Source: Rhodospirillaceae bacterium bin65
GTDB taxonomy: Bacteria; Pseudomonadota; Alphaproteobacteria; Bin65
Length of the DNA: 64,000 nt
Direction: 5' to 3'
Assembly (NCBI GenBank): GCA_002238725.1
Contig: MPMX01000003.1
Location: 62,001-126,000, forward strand
This document shows, in pieces, positions 15,881 to 25,113 of the stretch; position 1 is the first letter of the stretch, and each line of letters begins with the position of its first letter. The translations under genes were made by a program, and so were the position numbers. The notes beneath the pieces are model-generated. The model was not told the DNA's origin and did not search any database. It saw nothing but the letters and a program-made list of their open reading frames with translations.

Positions 15881-15957
15881 TGGCGCGCCCGGGAAGATTC
15901 GAACTCCCAACCTCCTGATCCGTAGTCAGGTGCTCTATCCAGTTGAGCTACGGGCGC
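15881..15957 (-). tRNA. tRNA-Arg (anticodon ACG)
   Basis: Read on the minus strand, the acceptor stem GCGCCCG pairs with CGGGCGC, followed by G and an encoded CCA at 15881-15883. The anticodon stem CCTGA/TCAGG closes the loop CTACGGA, giving anticodon ACG. The T-loop reads GTTCGAATC and the D-arm GCTCAACTGGATAGAGC. ACG (read as ICG by TadA) decodes CGT, CGC and CGA. The 492-base gap between the CoA ligase and lipoprotein genes holds this tRNA and the operator; I see nothing else in it, and no integrase nearby. Confidence 0.95.
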
Positions 15958-16215
15958 TGTCAGCGCGGGCATCGGCGCCGCGCGGGATGACCGGGTTAGA
16001 CGTGGCGGCGGCGGGGCAGGCGCCCCGGTCGCGATGTCCGGTCAGGCTATGGTTTTTAGTCATTGGCCGCCGCGTTGGAAAGGGGCGCGACATTGCGGCC
16101 GCTGCTTCGCTGCGCGGTTTGTCCGCCGAAGCGGCGCCACCACCGCGCCGCCGCCACACCGCCGCAGACAATATCGGACTGGCCCGTCCGGTCGATTGCG
16201 GGCAATGTGCCGCCT

Positions 16216-17019
16216 ATGTCGAACCGGGTCGAACCCGCTGCCGCGAACCGAGCGATCCCCGCCGCCGTCCTCGTTCTCATGGCGCTGGCCGGCTGCAATC
16301 CGGGCGAGCGCACCCTGTTCCTGACCCTCGCCGGCGAAACGCCTGGCACGCGAACGCCGTTCGTCGAAATATCCGGCGCGCCGCCCTTGGGCCGGCCGCC
16401 GCCGAAAGCGCTGAAAGCGCCCGCGGGCCGGTTCCGCCTGGCGGCTTCATCCAATACGGGGGCGAATACGGGGGCCGATACGGGGGCCAACACGGCAACC
16501 GGCGGCGATGCCGCGGTCGCAAACGCCCATACCCGGGTGCAGCAGGCGCTCGCCGACCGGGACGAGGAATTCGCTCTCCGGACCCGCTCGCTCGGCCTCT
16601 ACGCGCGAAATTACCTGGAGGCGGCCGGCGCCCTGACGCTTCAGGCCGGCGACCCGCTGCCGGCAGACGATGCCCGCCACCGGGCGCGCATGAAAGCGGC
16701 GCACGATGCACTGGACGCGATCGGCGGCGATATCGCCAAGCTCAACGCCCTGGTGCTGCGCATCCAGCGCGACCGGATTGCGGCGCGCCGGGTTGCCGCC
16801 GCGGCGCAGGGCCGGGGTGGCGCGCTGGTGCAGGCCGCCGGGGCCACCGATGCAGCGGCGGTCCGGATGCTGGCGGCAGCCCGCGCCCTTGCCGGCGCGT
16901 GGCTGGTCTATGTCAGCGGCCAGCGCGAGACGCTGAACCGGCTGGCCGCGCAGGTCACCGCCGCGACCGGACCCGATACCGTCGAAACGATCCCGGTCCG
17001 CCAGACGCTGGTGGAATAG
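16216..17019 (+). CDS. Predicted lipoprotein of unknown function
   Basis: A 267-residue protein with a signal peptide and lipobox (VLVLMALAGC, lipidated Cys27), so it should be membrane-anchored outside the cytoplasm. Residues 82-95 are a low-complexity Asn/Thr/Gly/Ala stretch (NTGANTGADTGANT) encoded by short near-identical DNA repeats. The rest is alanine-rich and helical with many charged residues, suggesting coiled-coil structure. I do not recognise a family. The frame is open for 51 codons further upstream, but the ATG at 16216 gives a proper signal sequence. Confidence 0.65.
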   Translation: MSNRVEPAAANRAIPAAVLVLMALAGCNPGERTLFLTLAGETPGTRTPFVEISGAPPLGRPPPKALKAPAGRFRLAASSNTGANTGADTGANTATGGDAAVANAHTRVQQALADRDEEFALRTRSLGLYARNYLEAAGALTLQAGDPLPADDARHRARMKAAHDALDAIGGDIAKLNALVLRIQRDRIAARRVAAAAQGRGGALVQAAGATDAAAVRMLAAARALAGAWLVYVSGQRETLNRLAAQVTAATGPDTVETIPVRQTLVE

Positions 17020-17152
17020 CCGGGGACGGGCAACAGGCGTCAGCCGAGTTCGGCGCGCCGATGGAACAAATTCGAACGCTTTGACTAAAGCACTCGTGAC
17101 GCCGAGCACATGATCGGATACAAGATTTCAGCGGTAGGTAGGTAAATTCACT

Positions 17153-17908
17153 ATGTCGAGTATAGAGGATCAGACAATAGCTGCTGCCGACCCTAGTATG
17201 GACCCACTTGCGGGTACAGTATATTCTGCCCGTAGAACCGTTAAGGCTCCACCGCTTGAATTGCCGGAGGCTCTGAAGCCAAATACGCGTCTAAAGATGG
17301 ACGGCAAGAAATTTCTGTCATTGCTTCCTGAATGCACTATCCCGGTCGCTTTTCTTGATCCACAGTATCGCGGCGTTCTCGAAAAATTGAGTTATGGGAA
17401 TGAGGGAGAAAATCGAGGGAGACGAAGAGCAGCTCTTGAGCAGATGACAGAAACAGTCATTGCTCAGCTTGTCCGTGGAATCGATAGAGTTCTAATTCCA
17501 TCTGGTCATTTGTTTTTGTGGGTCGACAAATTCCACCTATGTCAAGGCGTGAAGGGTTGGCTAGACGGAACAAGCCTAGATATAGTTGACATGCTCACTT
17601 GGGACAAGGGCACGTTTGGTATGGGATATCGGACGAGACGTCGAGCAGAGTATTGCATTGTTTTGCAGAAACAACCTCGTAAAGCGAAAGGGGTTTGGAC
17701 GATTCACAATATTCCTGATGTTGCTCAGGAATCGGTCTCTCAACGAGACCACCCGCACGCGAAACCTATTGAGCTTCAAGGCAAGCTTTTGGCAGCAGTC
17801 AGTCACGAAGGAGATTATGTGATTGACCCAGCTGCAGGATCATTTTCTGTACTACAAGCAGCGTTGGACCAGCGTAGAACCTTTCTGGGCTGTGACCTAA
17901 ACGGATAA
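17153..17908 (+). CDS. DNA methyltransferase of a restriction-modification system
   Basis: A 251-residue protein with amino-methyltransferase motifs in circularly permuted order: catalytic motif IV DPQY at 69-72, then late in the protein KPIELQGKLLAAV and the AdoMet-binding motif DPAAGSFSV at 225-233. DPQY is a variant of DPPY, suggesting N6-adenine or N4-cytosine methylation; the target site is unknown. The protein is short and ends soon after motif I. Base composition is clearly richer in A+T than the flanks. The ATG of the next gene, a probable nuclease, is 3 bases after this stop. Confidence 0.75.
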   Translation: MSSIEDQTIAAADPSMDPLAGTVYSARRTVKAPPLELPEALKPNTRLKMDGKKFLSLLPECTIPVAFLDPQYRGVLEKLSYGNEGENRGRRRAALEQMTETVIAQLVRGIDRVLIPSGHLFLWVDKFHLCQGVKGWLDGTSLDIVDMLTWDKGTFGMGYRTRRRAEYCIVLQKQPRKAKGVWTIHNIPDVAQESVSQRDHPHAKPIELQGKLLAAVSHEGDYVIDPAAGSFSVLQAALDQRRTFLGCDLNG

Positions 17909-17911
17909 ACC

Positions 17912-18589
17912 ATGGCCCGGCTGAGAGATGCGCGTCCCAAGAATGTCTCTGGCGCCTACGATCGGATATTCGACAATGCCGAGCTAGGTGCGCTCGCCAG
18001 CAAAATCCAATCCGCGGTAATTTCTTCCGGTAATGAGCTGGAAAGATTGATTGCAATAATGGTTCAGAACATCCCAGATTTGGATCAATTCTTAACTCAA
18101 GAAATTATGCCGGATGGAGTTTTTCTCGTTCGGAAAAAGGAGATGAAGAAGTGTCAAACTTTAGACTTTGCTGGTGCCGAGCCTGATTTTATGGTCTTCA
18201 AGAGAAGAGATAATCAACAAACATGCCATATAATTGAACTAAAGGATGGTCATGTGTTTGATACCAAGAAATCTAGCGCGGAACGGCAAGCGATGCATGG
18301 GTTTATCGAACGCAATGCCCCGCACATTCAGTATCGGTTTCAAGCACATTTCTGCGCCTTTAACCAAGAAGACAAGCATGTTATACGGGATGGTTTTAAG
18401 AGGAAAATTTCCTTGGAGCAGGCGATGACTGGTCGTGAGTTTTGTGAACTCCTAGAAATTGACTACGACAATATAGTTGCAGCAAGGAAAGCAGATGGTC
18501 CAGACAATATAGAGTTTTTCTTGTCTGAATTGGCTAGAATAGAAGCTGTTAGGCCTCGATTGATAGAACTGCTGAACATCTACAGATAG
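17912..18589 (+). CDS. Probable type II restriction endonuclease (PD-(D/E)XK)
   Basis: A 225-residue protein next to the methyltransferase gene in the same A+T-rich island. A PD-(D/E)XK nuclease core is visible: AEPDFMVF with Asp92, then CHIIELKDG with Glu109 and Lys111. The spacing and flanking beta-strand pattern fit type II enzymes. No recognition specificity can be read. It starts 3 bases after the methyltransferase stop and ends 20 bases before the 3' end of the convergent rnhB gene, marking a tight island boundary. Confidence 0.75.
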   Translation: MARLRDARPKNVSGAYDRIFDNAELGALASKIQSAVISSGNELERLIAIMVQNIPDLDQFLTQEIMPDGVFLVRKKEMKKCQTLDFAGAEPDFMVFKRRDNQQTCHIIELKDGHVFDTKKSSAERQAMHGFIERNAPHIQYRFQAHFCAFNQEDKHVIRDGFKRKISLEQAMTGREFCELLEIDYDNIVAARKADGPDNIEFFLSELARIEAVRPRLIELLNIYR

Positions 18590-18609
18590 TATCAATTCAA
18601 ATTTGATCA

Positions 18610-19248
18610 TTATTCAGCCCGCATTTTCCGTACCGGGGCGAAGGAGCGGCGGTGGTGCGGTGTCGCGCCGAGCGCGGCGAGCGCGGCCCGGTGCGCGGCG
18701 ACGCCGTAGCCGGCATTCCGCTCCCAGCCGTAGCCCGGATACTCCGCCGCCAGACGCGCCATGATGCGGTCGCGGGTCACCTTGGCGACGATGGAGGCCG
18801 CGGCGATGGAGAGCGAACGGCCGTCGCCGCCGACCATCGGATGCGCCGGGCAGGGCAGGTCGGGCGCCCGATTGCCGTCGATCAGCACTGCCGCAGGCGG
18901 CGCGGCGAGGGCGGCAACGGCGCGCTGCATGGCAAGCAGGGTCGCCTGCAGGATGTTCAGCCGGTCGATCTCTGCCACGCTCGCCGCGCCCGTACCGACG
19001 ATCCCGGCTTCGAGGATGGCGGCGTGGGCGGCCTCGCGCCGGACCGGCGAGAGCTTCTTCGAATCGTCGATCAGGCCACGCACCGCCGGCGGCAGGGCTA
19101 GCCCGGGGAAACAGACGGCCGCCGCAACGACCGGGCCGGCCAGCGGCCCGCGGCCGGCTTCGTCGACCCCGGCGACCGGGCCATCTAAAGGGCCGGCCGG
19201 GGGAGCGCACAGGGCGCGCTCGGCGCTGAAATCAGGCATTGTTCGCAT
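18610..19248 (-). CDS. rnhB: Ribonuclease HII
   Basis: A 212-residue enzyme that nicks RNA-DNA hybrids at single ribonucleotides. The family motif [19 protein letters not shown] holds catalytic Asp29 and Glu30; [10 protein letters not shown] and the [12 protein letters not shown] block follow, and [27 protein letters not shown] is the standard ending. The start may be ATG 19248 or the in-frame ATG 19239; either overlaps the last codons of the Kef-type antiporter gene upstream. Confidence 0.95.
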   Translation of the reverse strand: MRTMPDFSAERALCAPPAGPLDGPVAGVDEAGRGPLAGPVVAAAVCFPGLALPPAVRGLIDDSKKLSPVRREAAHAAILEAGIVGTGAASVAEIDRLNILQATLLAMQRAVAALAAPPAAVLIDGNRAPDLPCPAHPMVGGDGRSLSIAAASIVAKVTRDRIMARLAAEYPGYGWERNAGYGVAAHRAALAALGATPHHRRSFAPVRKMRAE

Positions 19249-20698
19249 CGGTCCGGTCCGTCTCGGCCCGATTCCTTTCGGCCCGATTCCTTTCGGCCCG
19301 ATTCCTTTCGGCCCGATTCCTTTCGTCAGGGGCGGCGCTCCGGTCGGTCAGCAACGCCGGCGCGGTCGCCCCGTCCACCGCCGGCGGTTCGGCGGCCCGG
19401 CGGCGGCGCAACTTGCGGGCGAGGCGGCCGCTACGCCAAGCGTGCAGCAGAGCCGCCCGGCATTGCAGGAGATAGTGGGCGAAGGCGACCATATTCCGGG
19501 TCTTGATCGCATCCAGGGTGCCTGTCAGGGAGGTGACGCCGAGCAGGATGACCCGGATCAGCCGGCGCGCGATGACGATCCACAGCGGCGACATCAGCAG
19601 CGAAAAGGCGATGACGGCAACGATCAGCTGCCCGGTCTCGGTTGTGATAAGGGCGCGCTCCTGGGCCACCTCACCGACGACCAGCGAAAATTCGCCGATC
19701 TGGGCGAGCAGGACGCCGGCGACGAAAGCATTGGGCCAGGGCTCGCGCAGCAGCCGGATGATACCGATGTTGATAGCCGTCTTGACCACGGTGACGGTGA
19801 CGAGCAGCAGGATCACCGTTCCAAGGTTTTCCCAGATGAACGCCAGATCGATCAGCAGGCCGATGGACAGGAAGAAGACCACGATCAGCACGCTCTGAAT
19901 CGGCCGCGTTGTGCGGACCATCGGCGCGCGCGCCGTGCTGTTGCCGACGACGAGGCCGGCCAGGAAGGCGCCGAGGACCGGCGACAGGCCGAGGATGCCG
20001 GTCAGCGCCGCCGCGCCGAAGCAGAAGCACAGGGCCGCGAGCGGCAGGATTTCCGGCGCGGCCCCGGCGGCGGCGGTGAACGGCAGCACGAGGCGCCGGC
20101 GGCGGCTGAGATACAGGATGAAGGCGACGAGCAGGCCGATCGACAGCAGGATCTTGGCGAGATCCAGGAGGCCAGGCTCGCGGTCGCCGAAAAGGCCGAT
20201 GGTCAACAGCATAGGCACTACGGCGAGGTCCTGGGCGATCAGGATGCCGATGGTCAACTGGCCGACCGGCTGCCGCAATAGGTCGAGCTGTTCGAGCATC
20301 TTGACGACGACCGCCGTGCTTGACAGAGCCACGACGAAGCCCAGCACGACGACGACCGGCGTCGGCCAGCCGCCGATCCAGCCGATCAGCAGCATCGCGC
20401 CGACCGCGATGGCGATCTGGAGCAGGGTTGCGCCGACGGCGACCTTCCAGATCGCCTTGAAACCGCGCAGGCTGAGCTCCATGCCGACCAGGAAGAGCAG
20501 CATCAGCACGCCGAGTTCGGCCAGTACCGCCACGCTCAGCCGGTCTTCGACCAGTTGGAAGCCCGACGGACCGAGAATGACCCCGGCCAGGATATAGCCG
20601 ACGATGACGGGCTGGCGCATCCGCGCCATCAGCAGGCCGCCCGCCAGAGCGATCAGCCCGACAAGAGCAAGGCCGGTCAGTTCGGCGCCATCGTGCAT
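19232..20698 (-). CDS. Kef/CPA2-type cation:proton antiporter
   Basis: A 488-residue membrane protein with about 12 hydrophobic segments. Family markers are [17 protein letters not shown] near the start, [27 protein letters not shown] and a C-terminal tail in place of the RCK/TrkA-N domain found in full-length KefB/KefC. It therefore looks like the short form, moving K+ or Na+ against protons. The tail ends with four copies of ERNRA followed by a related ETDRT, encoded by a perfect 15-base tandem repeat. The gene overlaps the rnhB start by 17 bases. Confidence 0.85.
   Translation of the reverse strand: MHDGAELTGLALVGLIALAGGLLMARMRQPVIVGYILAGVILGPSGFQLVEDRLSVAVLAELGVLMLLFLVGMELSLRGFKAIWKVAVGATLLQIAIAVGAMLLIGWIGGWPTPVVVVLGFVVALSSTAVVVKMLEQLDLLRQPVGQLTIGILIAQDLAVVPMLLTIGLFGDREPGLLDLAKILLSIGLLVAFILYLSRRRRLVLPFTAAAGAAPEILPLAALCFCFGAAALTGILGLSPVLGAFLAGLVVGNSTARAPMVRTTRPIQSVLIVVFFLSIGLLIDLAFIWENLGTVILLLVTVTVVKTAINIGIIRLLREPWPNAFVAGVLLAQIGEFSLVVGEVAQERALITTETGQLIVAVIAFSLLMSPLWIVIARRLIRVILLGVTSLTGTLDAIKTRNMVAFAHYLLQCRAALLHAWRSGRLARKLRRRRAAEPPAVDGATAPALLTDRSAAPDERNRAERNRAERNRAERNRAETDRTDANNA
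19265..19324. repeat. Four tandem copies of a 15-base repeat
   Basis: The unit GGCCCGATTCCTTTC occurs four times in a row without change. As 15 is divisible by three, copy-number change would keep the antiporter frame, adding or removing one ERNRA pentapeptide at its C-terminus. The block also sits just upstream of the rnhB start, in its translation-initiation neighbourhood. Confidence 0.9.
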
Positions 20699-20829
20699 GG
20701 CGCCAGTCTACCATTCCGGCAATGGAGTGAGAATCCTGCAATACCGCGGATTCTCTGCTTTTTTCGACAGGCCCTAGGCTTGCCCTTCGGCAGGCTCAGG
20801 GCAGGCATTCGTTTCGCTCCGGATTGAAG

Positions 20830-20922
20830 CCTGGGCTACCCAGGGCGAGGGTCAGGGTGAATCTTGCGGCCGTGAGGAAGGCAAATGTTGCCCCTTGTCC
20901 CGAGCGGGCGCATGGGTGCGCC
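20830..20922. repeat. Intergenic double-hairpin element
   Basis: Two hairpins lie in the gap between the antiporter and radical SAM genes: CCTGGG-CTA-CCCAGG at 20830-20844 and GGCGCA-TGGG-TGCGCC at 20907-20922. The internal sequence (GGGCGAGG, then TGTCCCGAGCGGGC) resembles the arms of the element at 11330-11455, so it may be a diverged member of the same family. It lies just after the radical SAM gene end (minus strand) and could also serve as its terminator. Confidence 0.45.
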
Positions 20923-20940
20923 GTATCGCGGAGCGCGCGC

Positions 20941-22107
20941 CTAGAACAGGTTCATCTGCCTTCCGTCGCGGGCCGGCTTGACGAACAGGTCGGTACGCAG
21001 CGGCTTGCTTTCCCGCTTGAGGCCGAGCCGGCGCGCCGCCATCGCGAAGCGGAGGTCCAGCGCCTTGCCGAAGGCGCCCTTGCCGACCATGCGCTCGCCC
21101 CATTCGGCATTGTTCAGCCGTCCTTCGCGCAGCGAGCGGATGGTGTTCAGCACCTTGTTGCGCCGGTCCGGATAGTGGGCGTCGAGCCAGTCGGCGAACA
21201 GGTCCTTCACCTCGCCGGGCAGGCGCAGCACGATGTAGGAGGCCAGCGAGGCTCCGGCGTCGCGCGCCGCCTCCAGGATCGACTCCATCTCGTGATCGGT
21301 GATGCCCGGCACGACCGGCGCGACCATGACCCGGACCGGAATGCCGGCCTCCGACAGCGACCGGATCGCGGCCAGCCGTCGCACCGGCGCGGCCGCCCGC
21401 GGTTCCATCGCGCGGGCCACTTGCCCCTCCAGCGTCGTCACCGAAAGGGCGGCGGCGGTGAGGCCCTTTTCCGCCATCGGCGCGAGGATATCGATGTCCC
21501 GCTCGATCAGGGCCGACTTGGTAACGATGGTGACCGGATGGTTGCAGTCCGACAGCACCTTCAGGATTCCCCGCGTGATCCGCCGTTCCCGCTCGACCGG
21601 CTGGTACGGGTCGGTGTTCGTGCCCATGGCGATCGGCGCGCAGGCATAAGATGGCCGGGCCAGTTCCTGCCTCAGCAGGGCCGCCGCCTCCGGTTTGGCA
21701 AACAGGCGGGTCTCGAAATCGACGCCCGGCGACAGGCCGAGCCAGGCATGGCTCGGCCGGGCATAGCAATAGACGCAGCCATGCTCGCAGCCGCGATAGG
21801 GGTTGATCGAGCGGTCGAAGCCGACGTCCGGCGAGTCGTTGCGCGCGATCACCGTGCGCGTCGCGTCGACCGTCACCGTCGTCGGTACGGAAGCGGCGGG
21901 CGGACCCGCCGCCGCCTCTCCCGGGTCGGCTGGCGCGTCCCAGCCGTCGAAGAAGGGATCTCGCCGGATCGTTTCGTACCGATTCGGCGGATTGAACCCC
22001 GCGCCCCGGCCGCGGAAGGCCGGCCCGGAGGGGCGCCCCGCATGGTTCGACCAGGGATCGAGGGGCGTGCTGTCCGGAATTCGGGTGACGGGGTCCATAC
22101 CGGTCAT
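20941..22107 (-). CDS. PA0069-family radical SAM protein
   Basis: A protein of 388 residues (start ATG 22107) with the radical SAM cluster motif CEHGCVYC, preceded by INPYRG and followed by ARPSHAWLGLSPGVDFE, the hallmark of PA0069-type proteins distantly related to spore photoproduct lyase. Later conserved blocks include MGTNTDPYQPVE and ITKSALIERDIDIL. The biochemical role of the family is not settled. Other starts are possible (22140 and 22098); 22107 avoids overlap with the divergent region. Confidence 0.82.
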   Translation of the reverse strand: MTGMDPVTRIPDSTPLDPWSNHAGRPSGPAFRGRGAGFNPPNRYETIRRDPFFDGWDAPADPGEAAAGPPAASVPTTVTVDATRTVIARNDSPDVGFDRSINPYRGCEHGCVYCYARPSHAWLGLSPGVDFETRLFAKPEAAALLRQELARPSYACAPIAMGTNTDPYQPVERERRITRGILKVLSDCNHPVTIVTKSALIERDIDILAPMAEKGLTAAALSVTTLEGQVARAMEPRAAAPVRRLAAIRSLSEAGIPVRVMVAPVVPGITDHEMESILEAARDAGASLASYIVLRLPGEVKDLFADWLDAHYPDRRNKVLNTIRSLREGRLNNAEWGERMVGKGAFGKALDLRFAMAARRLGLKRESKPLRTDLFVKPARDGRQMNLF

Positions 22108-22220
22108 CGTGGGTATCCGCGCTGCCGGAGTCAAGAACAAAAAAAGAACAATTGGCCGTACAGGCGCATCGCCGTCTTCGCCGCTTGAACGGCGGGGCCA
22201 GCTGGGCGAGACAGGCGGCC

Positions 22221-22913
22221 ATGACTTCCGCCCGGCTGAGCATAGTCATACCGGCGCTGAACGAAGCGGCCCGCCTGCCGGTGACGCTCGCAGCGTTGCC
22301 GACGCCGGCCAAGGGAGGCGGCGAAGCGCTGGAAATTGTGGTCAGCGACGGCGGCTCGCGGGACGCGACGGCGGACCTTGCGCGAGAGGCCGGTGCGCAG
22401 GTCGTGACCGGCCCGCAGGGGCGCGGGGCGCAGCTGGCGGCGGGCGCCGCGGCGACACGAGGCGACTGGTTGCTCTTCCTGCACGCCGATACCCGCCTTG
22501 CCGCCGGCTGGCGCGCCGCCGCTGCCGCCTTTATCGCCGATCCGGCGAACGGGCAGCGCGCGGGCTACGGCCGGTTCCGCCTCGACGATCCGCACCCGCG
22601 CGCGCGGCGGCTGGAGAAGCGGGTGGCCTTGCGCTGCCAGCGTTTCGGTCTGCCCTATGGCGACCAGGGCCTGCTGATCGGCCGGGATTTCTACCGGACG
22701 CTCGGCGGTTACCGGCCGCTGTCGCTGTTCGAGGACGTCGACCTGGTCCGGCGCATCGGCCGTAAGCGGCTCGTGCCGCTCGACATCGACGCGGTGACCG
22801 GGGCGGAGCGGTTTTTGCAGGCCGGCTACCGCCGCCGCTCGGCGCGCAATCTCGCCCTGCTTTCGCTCTATCTCATGGGCGCGCCGCCGGCCTGGCTGGC
22901 GCGGCTGTATTGA
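22221..22913 (+). CDS. Family 2 glycosyltransferase (TIGR04283-like)
   Basis: A 230-residue GT-A fold protein. LSIVIPALNEAARL opens the domain, VVSDGGSRDAT and FLHADTRL contain the metal/nucleotide-sugar aspartates, and GDQGLLIGRDFYRTLGGY plus FEDVDLVRRI follow. This pattern is that of the short transferases named as radical SAM/selenodomain-associated transferase 2. It lies one base before the partner transferase 1 gene. Sugar and acceptor are unknown. Start ATG 22221 gives the normal family N-terminus. Confidence 0.78.
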   Translation: MTSARLSIVIPALNEAARLPVTLAALPTPAKGGGEALEIVVSDGGSRDATADLAREAGAQVVTGPQGRGAQLAAGAAATRGDWLLFLHADTRLAAGWRAAAAAFIADPANGQRAGYGRFRLDDPHPRARRLEKRVALRCQRFGLPYGDQGLLIGRDFYRTLGGYRPLSLFEDVDLVRRIGRKRLVPLDIDAVTGAERFLQAGYRRRSARNLALLSLYLMGAPPAWLARLY

Positions 22914-22914
22914 C

Positions 22915-23550
22915 ATGCCGGCCGGTTCGCCGCGCGGCCGCCCTGTCGCGATCCTGTTCCTGAAGGCGCCGCTCATCGGCGCGGTCAAGACGCGCCTGGC
23001 GGCGGAGGTCGGCGCGCCCGCCGCCTGGCGCTTCTATCGCGAGACCGCGCAACGGATCGGCGCCCGGCTGGTCCCGCGCCCGGAATGGGATCTGGTCGTC
23101 GCGGCGACGCCCCGCCGGTCGGCCCGGCACCTGCGGCGCGGGCTGCCGCGCCTCGCCGGGCTGCCCTGCATCGAGCAGGGCGAGGGCGATCTCGGCCTGA
23201 GCATGGCGCGCTGCCTCGACCGGTTCGCGCCGCGCCCGCGCCTGCTCTTCGGCGCGGACATTCCCGCCATCGACGCCGGAGTCGCCGAACGCTCGTTCGA
23301 TCTTCTCAAGCAGTCCGACCTCCTTTTCGGGCCGGCCGAGGACGGCGGCTTCTGGCTGGTCGGCCAGCGCGGGCCGGAGCGCTGTTCGGGGTTATTCGAC
23401 GGGGTTCCCTGGTCGAGCCCGGAGACCCTCGCCGCGACGCTGCGCAACGTCCCGCGCCACCGCCGGGTGGCTTTCGCCGAGACACTGGCGGATGTCGACG
23501 ACGGCGCGGCGTACCGGGCGTGGAAAGGCGGACGGCGGATACAGTTGTAG
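22915..23550 (+). CDS. DUF2064 nucleotidyltransferase-like protein (TIGR04282-like)
   Basis: A 211-residue protein beginning VAILFLKAPLIGAVKTRLA, then FGADIPAIDAGVAERSFDLL and GPAEDGGFWLVG, matching the CofC-like DUF2064 family called transferase 1. These occur next to the TIGR04283 transferase across many bacteria. Its ATG is one base after the preceding stop (TGA-C-ATG), so the two are co-translated. A nucleotidyltransferase fold is expected; substrate unknown. Confidence 0.8.
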   Translation: MPAGSPRGRPVAILFLKAPLIGAVKTRLAAEVGAPAAWRFYRETAQRIGARLVPRPEWDLVVAATPRRSARHLRRGLPRLAGLPCIEQGEGDLGLSMARCLDRFAPRPRLLFGADIPAIDAGVAERSFDLLKQSDLLFGPAEDGGFWLVGQRGPERCSGLFDGVPWSSPETLAATLRNVPRHRRVAFAETLADVDDGAAYRAWKGGRRIQL

Positions 23551-23590
23551 GTTGCCGGCGCGGGACAGGCGCGAGGAGCGGCTGCCGCTT

Positions 23591-24064
23591 TCAGGCAAGT
23601 TCAAATATCGCGGCGATTTCGACGGCGATATTGGCGGGGAGCGCGTGCGAGCCGATCGCGTACCGCGCATGGCGGCCGGCTTCGCCTAACACCTCGACGA
23701 TCGCATCCGATCCGCCGTTAATCACCGTCGGCGTTTGCGTGAAACCCGAATCGCAGTTCACAAAGCCCATCAGCTGTATGCAGCCGGCGACGCGATCCAG
23801 ATCGCCGCCGCACGCGTCTTTCAGCTGGGCGAGCACATTCAGCGCCGTCAACCGCGCCGCGGCCTGGCCGTCTTCGATGGATAAATCGCTGCCGACCCGG
23901 CCGCAAAATCTTTCCTCGATCCGGCCATCGACCAACGGCCCCTGACCGGAGATGTAAACCGTATTGCCGGACATCCTCCAGGGAATGTAGCTCGCGAATG
24001 CCGGCGCCGGGACCGGCAGGACGATCCCGAGCTCGCGCAGGCGCTGGTCGATTCGATCTGCCAT
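23591..24064 (-). CDS. RidA/YjgF-family protein
   Basis: A 157-residue RidA-like protein with YISGQGPLVDGRI near residue 37, NVLAQLKDACGG, and the ending ALPANIAVEIAAIFELA. RidA proteins hydrolyse reactive imines and enamines; this longer sub-type (RidA/YER057c-like) commonly sits in catabolic operons. It follows an FAA-family hydrolase with 11 bases between, and the pair is divergent from a TRAP transporter and amidohydrolase. A role in clearing an imine intermediate of the imported compound is plausible but inferred. Confidence 0.8.
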   Translation of the reverse strand: MADRIDQRLRELGIVLPVPAPAFASYIPWRMSGNTVYISGQGPLVDGRIEERFCGRVGSDLSIEDGQAAARLTALNVLAQLKDACGGDLDRVAGCIQLMGFVNCDSGFTQTPTVINGGSDAIVEVLGEAGRHARYAIGSHALPANIAVEIAAIFELA

Positions 24065-24075
24065 GATCGTTCCGC

Positions 24076-25113
24076 TCAGCCGCGGTTCGGGTCGTTCGGA
24101 TAGGCGGCGACGTTATTCTCCAGCCGGCCGACCCCTTCGATGTCGACGGCAATGGTGTCGCCCGGCGCCAGCAGGCGGCTCCTGCCCGCGTACATATGCT
24201 CGAAAACCTTGTGGATCTCGCCATGCTCGACCGAAATGCCGTGCGCCATTCCGGCCCCGGCGCCTGTTCCCGTCGCGATGACGTCGCCGGGCGACAGGGT
24301 TGTGATCGCCGACGCATTGGCGATCAGTTCGGGGATCGGAAAGACGATATTGTCGGTGCTGAAATCCTGGACCTTGTCGCCGTTGTGAAAGCACCGGATG
24401 CGGATGTCCGAAATGTCCCCGAGGAACCTGGCCGGCACGATGAAGGGCCCCATCGGGGCGAAACTGTCGTTACCCTTGTTGGCGAACCAGTCGTAATCGA
24501 AAGTCTCGCCGTGCCGGATCATGCGGTCGCGCGCGGAGATGTCGTTGTAGCAGGTGAAACCGGCGACATAGTCCATTGCCTGTTCGACCGGCACATTCTT
24601 GGCCGTGCGGCCGATGACGACCGCGAGTTCCGCTTCCCAGTCGATATAATCCGCGCGCGGCGTCAGATAGACCGTCCCGCCGTGGCCGACCGCGTTGTGC
24701 CTTGAGCCCTTGTAGAAGAAATAGGGCTCGTGCTTGTCCCGATCCGGGGCCGCTGCGCCCATTTCCAGTGCGTGATCGTAATAGTTGGAACCCGCGTTCA
24801 GGATCTTGTTCGGATACAGGACCGGCGGCAGGAAGGTCACTTCGTCGGGCCGGTAGGCATAATCCGGCAAGACGCCCCTGACCTGCGATGCGGCGTGTTC
24901 CGCGAACCCTTCCAGAGCGGCGGCGAACAGTTCCCACTCCTCAAGAATGTCGAGCATGGTGTAGCCGTGCTTCGCCTTGAAGAAGTCGCGCGTGTCGGTA
25001 TCTCGCTTGTAGGCCTCGTATCCGGTGCCGAAATCGATGAGAACGCCCCCGACCTCGACAACGGGGAAGATTCGGCGCCGGTGTTCCACCGTGGCCAGGC
25101 GATAGGTTTGCAT
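24076..25113 (-). CDS. Fumarylacetoacetate hydrolase-family protein
   Basis: A protein of 345 residues with an N-terminal domain (1-95) and a C-terminal FAH fold. Recognisable blocks are KILNAGSNYYDHALEMG, the metal-binding region IDWEAELAVVIGR (Glu-x-Glu), DISARDRM, and PGDVIATGTGAGAGMA. Family members hydrolyse or decarboxylate 2,4-dioxo acids at the end of aromatic and cyclic compound breakdown. I took ATG 25113, preceded by GGAACGGA; ATG 25128 is an alternative. The locus partner genes indicate a catabolic role. Confidence 0.85.
   Translation of the reverse strand: MQTYRLATVEHRRRIFPVVEVGGVLIDFGTGYEAYKRDTDTRDFFKAKHGYTMLDILEEWELFAAALEGFAEHAASQVRGVLPDYAYRPDEVTFLPPVLYPNKILNAGSNYYDHALEMGAAAPDRDKHEPYFFYKGSRHNAVGHGGTVYLTPRADYIDWEAELAVVIGRTAKNVPVEQAMDYVAGFTCYNDISARDRMIRHGETFDYDWFANKGNDSFAPMGPFIVPARFLGDISDIRIRCFHNGDKVQDFSTDNIVFPIPELIANASAITTLSPGDVIATGTGAGAGMAHGISVEHGEIHKVFEHMYAGRSRLLAPGDTIAVDIEGVGRLENNVAAYPNDPNRG

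Noticed and set aside
15881..18600. tRNA-Arg as attachment site for an integrated island
   Set aside because: No integrase and no duplicated tRNA 3' end were seen; the restriction-modification island starts over 1 kb from the tRNA, with a GC-rich lipoprotein gene between.
19265..19324. Direct repeats as a possible CRISPR array
   Set aside because: The copies are contiguous with no spacers and lie inside a coding region; no cas genes nearby.
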